Source: Amycolatopsis sp. NBRC 101858 (GTDB lineage: Bacteria > Actinomycetota > Actinomycetes > Mycobacteriales > Pseudonocardiaceae). From it: a DNA stretch of 64,000 bases. Shown here one piece after another: positions 48,851 to 55,115 of the stretch. Location of the stretch: NCBI RefSeq assembly GCF_030269325.1, contig NZ_BSTD01000003.1, forward strand, positions 558,001 through 622,000, in the 5' to 3' direction. How positions within the stretch are numbered: position 1 is the stretch's first letter; every line of letters begins with the position of its first letter. The notes under the pieces are model-generated. The model saw nothing but the letters and a program-made list of their open reading frames with translations. It searched no databases and was not told the DNA's origin. The position numbers were made by a program, and so were the translations under genes.

Positions 48851-48914
48851 CCGTGCACCGTAAGGACGGCCGCGCGGGCCGGTCAATGCGAGCCCCTCGG
48901 AGGAAGCAACCGCC

Positions 48915-49373
48915 TCAGGCGTCGGGAAGGCCGTACAGCGTGGGCGTGTCGCCGCCGTGCATCGCGGACAGGCTGGTGCGGCAGGCCTGGCGGACCTCGC
49001 GGTTGGCCGCGGAGCCGGCCTGGCCGCAGCGTGGGCAGTACAGGTGCACCGCCCCGGGCGGCGTCTCGTCGACGACGACGTCGACCGGGCACTCGCAGCG
49101 GCGGCACCACCGGTGCCCGGTGACGACGAGGACGTGCAGCGGGTTGCCCACGCACTGGTGCGCCCAGCAGCGGTGCACGTAGCAGGTGCTGCGGGTGTGC
49201 GGGTTGAGGCCGTGCTCTTCGGCGGTGTCCTCGGCGGCCAGGATGGCGGCCAGCCGCCGGTCGTCGAGGTCGGCGTAGCGCTCGCGCGAGCCCGAGGTGG
49301 CCGGTCGCGGCTCCGGGGCGTCCGCGGGGGAGTCGACGACCCGGAGGAGGGGACGCGACCGGCCGTGCACCAT
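48915..49373 (-). CDS. Cysteine-rich putative zinc-binding protein
   Basis: The 152-residue protein has an N-terminal helical region with RYADLDDRRLAAILAAEDTAEEHGLNPHT. Nine cysteines follow at 64, 69, 74, 90, 93, 95, 113, 116 and 131, plus histidines, in patterns CYVHRCWAHQC, WCRRCECP and YCPRCG that look like two zinc ribbons or one zinc-binding and one redox site. Sequence alone does not reveal a function. AGGAGG lies 11 bases before the ATG. Directly upstream of the LuxR gene, same strand, 64 bp apart. Confidence 0.7.
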   Translation of the reverse strand: MVHGRSRPLLRVVDSPADAPEPRPATSGSRERYADLDDRRLAAILAAEDTAEEHGLNPHTRSTCYVHRCWAHQCVGNPLHVLVVTGHRWCRRCECPVDVVVDETPPGAVHLYCPRCGQAGSAANREVRQACRTSLSAMHGGDTPTLYGLPDA

Positions 49374-49512
49374 GGGGTTTCCGACCTCCTGCGGTCATCG
49401 GGGGCCGGACCAGCTTGCGCCGGGGTGCGCGTCACCACACCCGTACAAGTACCTGACTCCATACCTGTCCGCCCTCACGTGCCGCGCCCGCGGAACTACT
49501 GTCCGGCGTCGC

Positions 49513-50391
49513 TCAGTGCAGGGTCAGCGGGGTCTCCGCCTCGACGCGAGTCAGCTTCTCCGGGTTTCGCACGTAGTACAGGCCGGTGATGCGGCCGTCC
49601 TCGACGCGGACCGCCATGACGCCGTCCAGTTCGCCGTCCAGGCGCAGGACCAGCCCCGGGTTGCCGTTCACGATCGTGGGCGCGCTGGTCAGCTTCGCTT
49701 CCGTCCGGCCGATTCCGCCGGTCATGAACCGGACCACCTTGTCCGCGCTCACGACCGGGCGCAGGGCCGCCTGCTTCACGCCGCCGCCGTCGCTGACCAG
49801 GACGACGTCCGGGGCGAGGACGTCGAGCAGGCCCTGCAGGTCCCGGGTCTCCATCGCCCGCTGGAACGATTCCAGGACGGCCCGGGTCTCGCGGGCGGAA
49901 ACCGTCTCGCGCGGCCGGCGGGCGTCGACGTGCTTGCGCGCGCGGTGCGCGATCTGCCGCACCGCCGCGGCGGTCTTGCCGACCGCGGCGGCGATCTCGT
50001 CGTAGCCGAAGTCGAAGACCTCGCGCAGCACGAAGACGGCGCGCTCGGTCGGGGACAGCGTCTCGAGGACCAGCATGAGCGCCATCGACACGCTCTCGGC
50101 CAGCTCGACGTTCTCGGCGACGTCGGGCGCGGTGAGCAGCGGCTCGGGCAGCCAGGGCCCGACGTAGGCCTCGCGGCGGCGCTTCACCGTGCGCAGCCGG
50201 TTGAGCGCCAGCCGCGTCGTGATGCGGACCAGGTAGGCGCGCTGGTCACGCACCTGCCCGAGGTCGATGTCGGCCCACCGCAGCCACGTCTCCTGCAGGA
50301 CGTCCTCCGCGTCGGCCGCCGAGCCGAGCATCTCGTAGGCGACGGTGAAGAGCAGGTTGCGGTGGGCGACGAAGGCTTCGGTGGCACTCAC
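49513..50391 (-). CDS. sigJ: ECF41-type sigma factor (SigJ-like) with SnoaL C-terminus
   Basis: The 292-residue sigma factor has region 2 (FTVAYEMLGSAADAEDVLQETWLRW, about 15-40) and region 4 (LETLSPTERAVFVLREVFDFGYDEIAAAVGKTAAAVRQIAHRARKHV, about 108-155). A SnoaL-like C-terminal domain with the ECF41 NPG motif (VNGNPGLVLRLDGELDGV, about 241-258) follows. In this class the C-terminus modulates activity in place of an anti-sigma factor. GTG start overlaps the DoxX stop, so they form one operon. Confidence 0.94.
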   Translation of the reverse strand: MSATEAFVAHRNLLFTVAYEMLGSAADAEDVLQETWLRWADIDLGQVRDQRAYLVRITTRLALNRLRTVKRRREAYVGPWLPEPLLTAPDVAENVELAESVSMALMLVLETLSPTERAVFVLREVFDFGYDEIAAAVGKTAAAVRQIAHRARKHVDARRPRETVSARETRAVLESFQRAMETRDLQGLLDVLAPDVVLVSDGGGVKQAALRPVVSADKVVRFMTGGIGRTEAKLTSAPTIVNGNPGLVLRLDGELDGVMAVRVEDGRITGLYYVRNPEKLTRVEAETPLTLH

Positions 50392-50750
50392 GCGCGCCCC
50401 CAGGCGATGAAAACCGCGATGGCGAGGTAGGTCAGGTTCAGCGCGACGAACTTCGCCTCGCCGTGGCGCAGGTGGGTGATCATGGCGCCGATCATGAGCA
50501 GGATCCAGCAGCCGGCCGTGACCGGCACCAGGACGGGCGCGATGCCCAGGGCGGCGGGCAGGATCAGGCCGGCCGCGGCCAGCAGTTCGAGGACGCCGAG
50601 CGTCTTGACGAAGCCGTCGCTGCGCTCGCCGGTCCATTCCCCGCCGGGGGTGGCGGCGAGCTTCGCCCGGGGCACGAACGTCTTGCTCACGCCCCCGGTC
50701 AGGGCAACGACGGCGAGCAGGCCCGCGGCGATCCAGAGTGCGATGTTCAT
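50388..50750 (-). CDS. DoxX-like membrane protein
   Basis: The 120-residue protein has four hydrophobic helices (ALWIAAGLLAVVALTGGVSK, VLELLAAAGLILPAAL, VPVTAGCWILLMIGAMITHL and NLTYLAIAVFIAW). The GVSKTF start and HLRHGE turn are typical of DoxX/DUF4267-like small membrane proteins. AAGGGAG precedes the ATG. First gene of the operon with the ECF41 sigma gene; a TGTCACA-type ECF41 promoter lies upstream. Confidence 0.9.
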   Translation of the reverse strand: MNIALWIAAGLLAVVALTGGVSKTFVPRAKLAATPGGEWTGERSDGFVKTLGVLELLAAAGLILPAALGIAPVLVPVTAGCWILLMIGAMITHLRHGEAKFVALNLTYLAIAVFIAWGRA

Positions 50751-50774
50751 GAGGTCTCCCTTGGTCGGCCTCAA

Positions 50775-50801
50775 GACACCGGGTACCCGGCCGCTGTGAC
50801 A
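50775..50801 (-). promoter_or_regulatory. Probable ECF41-dependent promoter
   Basis: On the minus strand TGTCACA (50801-50795) is followed after 16 bp by TGTC (50778-50775), resembling the TGTCACA / CGTC promoter described for ECF41 sigma factors. It lies 24 bp before the DoxX start, so SigJ likely activates its own operon. One base of the -10 differs from that consensus as I recall it. Confidence 0.6.
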
Positions 50802-50815
50802 GGGCATGACGCGGG

Positions 50816-51346
50816 TCACACCGCGGTTCGCGCCGGCAGTGGCTCCAGCAGCCGGCGCGGCGTGTTGATCGCGGCCGAGACCGGGTCGGGGCCGCCGGGC
50901 TGGGGCTCGTAACCCGGCCCGGGCTCGATGCGGATCTCCGGGACCGGGACCAGCGCCCCGCACTCGGTGCAGCGGCCGTCCGGGTCGAGGCGGCCGCCGT
51001 CCGCGTCGTGGCGGGTCGTGCGCTTCTCCCCGGCCGGGGAGTAGTACTCGTCGCCCCAGCCCATCAGTGCGCGCACGATCGGCCACAGCGCGATGCCCTT
51101 CTCCGTCAGCCGATACTCGACGGCACCGCCGCTCTCCAACCGGACCAGGACGTCCTCTTGCACCAGGGACTTCAGCCGGCTGGTCAGGACCGCGCGCGGG
51201 ATCCCGAGCTGGGCGGCGAAGTCGCCGAAGCGCCGGACGCCGAAGAACGCGTCGCGGACGATCATCAGCGTCCACCGCTCGCCGACCACCTCCAGGGAGC
51301 GCGCCAGCGAGCAGTTGGTATCCGCGTAGGTGCTGGGGAGAGCCAT
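50816..51346 (-). CDS. HxlR-family regulator with Cys-containing C-terminus
   Basis: The 176-residue HxlR protein (SLARSLEVVGERWTLMIVRDAFFGVRRFGDFAAQLGIPRAVLTSRLKSLVQEDVLV as winged helix) is longer than usual. Its tail contains RCTECGALVPVPE, a possible zinc or redox pair, and Cys12 at the N-terminus. Divergent from the ABM monooxygenase operon across a 15-bp inverted repeat, so it probably represses that operon. Confidence 0.92.
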   Translation of the reverse strand: MALPSTYADTNCSLARSLEVVGERWTLMIVRDAFFGVRRFGDFAAQLGIPRAVLTSRLKSLVQEDVLVRLESGGAVEYRLTEKGIALWPIVRALMGWGDEYYSPAGEKRTTRHDADGGRLDPDGRCTECGALVPVPEIRIEPGPGYEPQPGGPDPVSAAINTPRRLLEPLPARTAV

Positions 51347-51368
51347 GCCGACCAGCGTACACCGGGTA

Positions 51369-51420
51369 GTTCGTTCATTGAACCAGATCGTGCTACGGTG
51401 ACGTAGTTCAATGAATGAAC
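51369..51420. promoter_or_regulatory. HxlR operator between HxlR and monooxygenase genes
   Basis: GTTCGTTCATTGAAC (51369-51383) and GTTCAATGAATGAAC (51406-51420) are inverted copies with a single mismatch, 22 bp apart. They occupy the shared promoter region of the two divergent genes. Confidence 0.8.
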
Positions 51421-51439
51421 TCCCGATCTGGAGGGTCCC

Positions 51440-51739
51440 GTGTACCAGTTCCTCGTCTCCTTCACGGTCCGGCCGGACCGGCGTGACGACTTCGTCAGCC
51501 TGGCCGCGAAGACCGCACGCGACTCCCTCGCGAACGAACCCGGCTCCCGCCGGTTCGAGGTCATCGCCGACGATGCGAACCCGGATGTCTTCTACCTCAA
51601 CGAGGTCTACGCCGACCTCGCCGCATTCGAAGCGCACGCCGGCGGCCCGTACTTCGGGGCCTTCTTCACCGAAGCCGGTACCTACGCCGAAGGCCCGACG
51701 TGGCTGATGCGCGGCACCCTCGTCGGCGAGGCGGCCTGA
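51440..51739 (+). CDS. Antibiotic biosynthesis monooxygenase (ABM) family protein
   Basis: The 99-residue ferredoxin-like-fold protein (YQFLVSFTVRPDRRDDFVSLAAKTARDSLANEPGSRRFEVI, then PDVFYLNEVYADLAAFEAHAGGPYF) matches the ABM/YgiN group: cofactor-free quinol oxidation in YgiN and polyketide oxidation in ActVA-Orf6-like members. GTG start. First of a tight three-gene operon, 1 bp from the next ATG. Confidence 0.92.
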   Translation: MYQFLVSFTVRPDRRDDFVSLAAKTARDSLANEPGSRRFEVIADDANPDVFYLNEVYADLAAFEAHAGGPYFGAFFTEAGTYAEGPTWLMRGTLVGEAA

Positions 51740-51740
51740 G

Positions 51741-52631
51741 ATGGCGCTCTTCCTCGTCACCGGCGCGGCCGGGAAGACCGGCGGCGCGACCACCGAGCTC
51801 CTGCTGGCCCGCGGCCACCACGTCCGGGCCATGGTGCGCCGGGAAGACGAACGCTCGCACGCGCTCGCCGCGGCCGGCGCCGAAGTCGTCCAGGCGGACT
51901 TCCTCGACCTCGACGGCGTCACGACCGCGCTGCGCGGGGTCAGCGGCGCCTACTTCTGCTACCCGATCCGCGAAGGCCTGCTGGAAGCGACCGCCACCTT
52001 CGCCCAGGCGGCAACGGAAAACGGCGTCCGCTCGATCGTGGACATGTCGCAGATCTCCGCCCGCCGCGAGGCGCGCAGCAACGCGGCCCGGCAGCACTGG
52101 CTCGCCGAGCGCGTGCTGGAGCGCACCGGCCTGCTCACCACCCACCTGCGGCCGACGTTCTTCGCGGAGTGGCTGACGACGTGGTGGGAACTGCGTGCCG
52201 GCGAGGGCCTCCTGCGGCTCCCCTTCGGCGACGGACGGCACGCGCCGATCGCCTCGGCCGACCAGGCGCACGTGATCGCCGCGGTGCTGGCCGACCCCGA
52301 GCCGCACGACGGCGCGGCCTACACCCTGCACGGCCCGGTCGAGCTGAACCACCACGAGATCGCCGGGATCATGGCCGCCACACTCGGCATCCCGGTGCGC
52401 TACGACCCGATCGGCGTCGAGGAGTTCACCACCGCCATGACCGCGCGCGGGCTGCCCGCGCACCTCGTCCAGCACCTCGGCAACGTCGCGGTCGATTACC
52501 AGAACGGCGTGTTCGCCGGCACCAACGACGTCGTCGAGCGGATCGGCGGCCGGACACCGCAGTCGGTCGAGCAGTTCGTGCTGGCGCAGAAGGACACCTT
52601 CACCACCAACGGCCCGTACTTCGTTCCCTGA
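51741..52631 (+). CDS. NmrA-type NAD(P)-binding protein
   Basis: The 296-residue atypical SDR has the Rossmann motif VTGAAGKTGG (6-15), AMVRREDERSHAL as cofactor-specificity loop, VDMSQISARREARSNAARQHWLAERVLERTGL and a C-terminal helical domain. It resembles NmrA/QdoR-like quinone reductases and redox sensors. Together with the ABM protein this suggests quinone or aromatic redox chemistry. Confidence 0.9.
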   Translation: MALFLVTGAAGKTGGATTELLLARGHHVRAMVRREDERSHALAAAGAEVVQADFLDLDGVTTALRGVSGAYFCYPIREGLLEATATFAQAATENGVRSIVDMSQISARREARSNAARQHWLAERVLERTGLLTTHLRPTFFAEWLTTWWELRAGEGLLRLPFGDGRHAPIASADQAHVIAAVLADPEPHDGAAYTLHGPVELNHHEIAGIMAATLGIPVRYDPIGVEEFTTAMTARGLPAHLVQHLGNVAVDYQNGVFAGTNDVVERIGGRTPQSVEQFVLAQKDTFTTNGPYFVP

Positions 52632-52641
52632 GGAGAAACCC

Positions 52642-53409
52642 ATGTCGTCCGTACTCATCACCGGCGCGTCCAAGGGCATCGGCCGCGCCATCGCGCTCGA
52701 ACTGTCCCGCCGCGGCCACCGGGTGATCGCCACCGCGCGGAACCCGGAAGTGCTCGCCGACCTCCCCGTCGACCGGCGGCTGCGCCTCGACGTCACCGAC
52801 CAGGACAGCGTCGAGGCCGCGATCCGGGACGCCGGCGAGGTGGACGTCCTGATCAGCAACGCCGGCGAAACCGTGCGCGCACCACTGGAAAGCGTTCCGC
52901 TCGAGGAGGTCGAACGGCTCTTCCGGCTCAACACGGTGGGCGCGCTGCGGGTCACCCAGGCGGTGCTCCCGGCGATGCGCGAGCGCGGCTCGGGGCACCT
53001 CGTGTTCGTCTCGAGCATCCAGGGCCGGCTGGTGCTGCCGATCATCGGCCCGTACGCGGCCAGCAAGTGGGCGTTGGAGGCGCTCGCCGAGACGCTCGCC
53101 ATCGAGGTGGGCCACTTCGGCGTCGACGTGAGCATCGTCCAGCCCGGCGCGGTTTCTTCGGGCGGCGGCGAACGCGCTCGCGTGTTCTTCGGGGAGAACG
53201 ACCCGTACACCCCGCTGTACGAACAGCTTTCCGCGCTTCGCGGCGAAGTGGTGACACCCGAGGAAGTGGCTGTCACAGTGGCTGCGACGATCGAGCAGTC
53301 CTCGCCTCCGCTGCGGGTGCCGGTCGGGGCACCGGCCGAGAAAGCCTTGCGGGCACGCAAGGAAGCACCGGAGGACGCGCCGTTCCTGTTCGCGAAGATC
53401 GACTGGTAG
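52642..53409 (+). CDS. Classical short-chain dehydrogenase/reductase
   Basis: The 255-residue SDR has GASKGIGRAIALELSRRGHRV (7-27), NAG in LISNAGETVRAP, and catalytic Ser/Tyr/Lys in FVSSIQGRLVLPIIGPYAASKWALEAL. It belongs to the classical NADP-type with Arg after the glycine motif (TARNPEV). Last of the three-gene HxlR-controlled operon. Confidence 0.93.
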   Translation: MSSVLITGASKGIGRAIALELSRRGHRVIATARNPEVLADLPVDRRLRLDVTDQDSVEAAIRDAGEVDVLISNAGETVRAPLESVPLEEVERLFRLNTVGALRVTQAVLPAMRERGSGHLVFVSSIQGRLVLPIIGPYAASKWALEALAETLAIEVGHFGVDVSIVQPGAVSSGGGERARVFFGENDPYTPLYEQLSALRGEVVTPEEVAVTVAATIEQSSPPLRVPVGAPAEKALRARKEAPEDAPFLFAKIDW

Positions 53410-53419
53410 CCGGACGTAC

Positions 53420-53448
53420 TTGAACGAGCAACTAAACGGGAGTACTAC
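53420..53448 (+). promoter_or_regulatory. Candidate promoter for flavin oxidoreductase gene
   Basis: TTGAAC (53420-53425) and TACTAC (53443-53448) are 17 bp apart, 41 bp before the ATG at 53489. A local drop in GC content supports a promoter, suggesting that this gene is expressed separately from the SDR operon. Confidence 0.5.
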
Positions 53449-53488
53449 TGGCTTCAGGAAGATCCATTCGTCCTTCAGGGGAGAATTC

Positions 53489-54382
53489 ATGCAGTTGGGG
53501 TTCAGCCTTCCGGTCTTCGGCAAGGCAGCGGCCACGCCGGGCGGGATCGCGCGGTACGCACGCGAAGCCGAAAAGGCCGGGGCGGCCAGTCTCTGGGTCG
53601 GTGACCGGCTGCTGTCGCCGGTCGCTCCCGTCGTCTCCTACCCCGGTTACGACACCATGCCCGAGGAGTTCCACACCGCGCAGGACCCGTTCACCGCGCT
53701 GGCCGTCGCCGCCGCCGTGACCGAGACCGCGATCCTCGGCTCCAGCACCATCAACGCCACCCAGTACCAGCCCGCGAACTTCGCGCGGCTGCTCACCAGC
53801 ATCGACGTCGCCAGCAACGGGCGGCTGCTGCCCGGCCTGGGCATCGGCTGGTCGCCCGACGAGTACACCGCCGTCGGGATTCCGATGAACGAGCGCGGCA
53901 AGCGGCTGGACGACCTGCTCGACCTGCTCGAAACCTGGTGGACCAAGGACGTCGTGGCGCACGAGGGCGTCGGCTACGCCATCGCCGAGTCGCACGTCGA
54001 CCTCAAGCCGGTGCGCAAGCCGCCGGTGCACCTGGCCGGGTTCGGCGAGAAGTCGCTGCGCCGCGTCGCCGAGCGGGCCGACGGCTGGCTGCCCGTCTGG
54101 TCGGTTCCCGAGCAGTTCCCCGCGGACGTGCTCACCTCCACCCTGGCCAAGATCCGGGCCGACGCCGAACAGGCCGGGCGGGACCCGAAGGCCATCGGCG
54201 CCGCCCTGCGCGTGAACGCCGCGCCGGACGCCGCACCGGAGCTCATCGCCGAGTCGGTGACGAAGATCGTCGCGGCCCTCGAACCGGACCACACGTTCGT
54301 CGACATCACCTACCTGACGAGCAGCGTGGACGAGCACCTCGACCTCACCGGCAAGCTGCTGGACCTGGTCGCCAAGGGCTGA
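53489..54382 (+). CDS. LLM-class flavin-dependent oxidoreductase
   Basis: The 297-residue luciferase-like TIM barrel (MQLGFSLPVFGKAAATPGGIARYAREAEKAGAASLWVGDRLL, then ILGSSTINATQYQPANFARLLTSIDVASNGRLLPGLGIGW, PPVHLAGFGEKSLRRVAERADGWLP) is of the F420/FMN-dependent LLM group. GGGGAG precedes the ATG. Substrate unknown. A strong GC hairpin ends the gene. Confidence 0.94.
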   Translation: MQLGFSLPVFGKAAATPGGIARYAREAEKAGAASLWVGDRLLSPVAPVVSYPGYDTMPEEFHTAQDPFTALAVAAAVTETAILGSSTINATQYQPANFARLLTSIDVASNGRLLPGLGIGWSPDEYTAVGIPMNERGKRLDDLLDLLETWWTKDVVAHEGVGYAIAESHVDLKPVRKPPVHLAGFGEKSLRRVAERADGWLPVWSVPEQFPADVLTSTLAKIRADAEQAGRDPKAIGAALRVNAAPDAAPELIAESVTKIVAALEPDHTFVDITYLTSSVDEHLDLTGKLLDLVAKG

Positions 54383-54394
54383 TCCACCACGCAG

Positions 54395-54429
54395 CGCACT
54401 GTCCGGGCGGACCCGGCCCGGACAGTGCG
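54395..54429. terminator. Strong GC hairpin after LLM gene
   Basis: A perfect 14-bp stem (CGCACTGTCCGGGC, 54395-54408, with its complement 54416-54429) has a 7-nt loop, 12 bp after the LLM stop and 11 bp before the response regulator start. No T-run, so an intrinsic terminator of actinomycete type or an operator of the next gene. Confidence 0.6.
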
Positions 54430-54440
54430 ATACTGCGGGT

Positions 54441-55115
54441 GTGCGCACCCAAGGGAATGACGACAACGTGATCCGCCTGGTGATCGTCGACGACGAGCCG
54501 ATGGTGCTCGCGCACCTGCGTACGGTGCTGACCTCCGCCGACGACATCGACATCGTCGGGCAGGCGCAGGACGGCGCCGAGGCCGTCGAGGCCGCGGGGC
54601 GCTTCCGGCCCGACGTCATGCTGATGGACCTGCGGATGCCCGGGGTCGACGGGCTGACCGCGATCGAGCGCATCGTCAAGCTCCCGAACCCGCCGTCGGT
54701 CGTGGCGCTCACGACCTTCGACACCGACAGCTACGTCCTCAAGGCGTTGCGCGCGGGCGCGTCGGGCTTCCTGCTGAAGTCGACGCCGCCGGAGGACCTG
54801 ATCGGGCTCGTCCGGGTCGCCGCCGACGGCCACACGGTGCTGTCCAAGGAGGCGGCGCGCCGGATGGTCACCGCGTCGGCCGGCGAGCACGAGCGCTCGC
54901 AGGAGGCGCGGGAGCGCACTTCCGACCTCACCGACCGGGAACTCGACATGCTGGTCTGCCTCGGCGAGGGCATGTCGAACGCCGCCATCGCGGCGAAGCT
55001 GCACCTGTCCGAGGCGACGGTGAAGAGCTACGTCTCCCGGATGCTGACCAAGCTCGGCTGCGCCAACCGCACGCAGGCGGGCCTGCTGGCCCACGAGGCG
55101 GGTCTCGCGGGCTAA
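54441..55115 (+). CDS. NarL/LuxR-type response regulator (orphan)
   Basis: The 224-residue response regulator has an acidic pocket DDE (17-19), phospho-acceptor Asp63 in LMDLRMPG and K in GFLLKSTPPED. The LuxR HTH is LTDRELDMLVCLGEGMSNAAIAAKLHLSEATVKSYVSRMLTKLGCANRTQAGLLA. GTG 54441 was used; GTG 54468 is in frame and also plausible. No kinase gene is adjacent. Its stop overlaps the convergent LuxR gene by 4 bp. Confidence 0.93.
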   Translation: MRTQGNDDNVIRLVIVDDEPMVLAHLRTVLTSADDIDIVGQAQDGAEAVEAAGRFRPDVMLMDLRMPGVDGLTAIERIVKLPNPPSVVALTTFDTDSYVLKALRAGASGFLLKSTPPEDLIGLVRVAADGHTVLSKEAARRMVTASAGEHERSQEARERTSDLTDRELDMLVCLGEGMSNAAIAAKLHLSEATVKSYVSRMLTKLGCANRTQAGLLAHEAGLAG

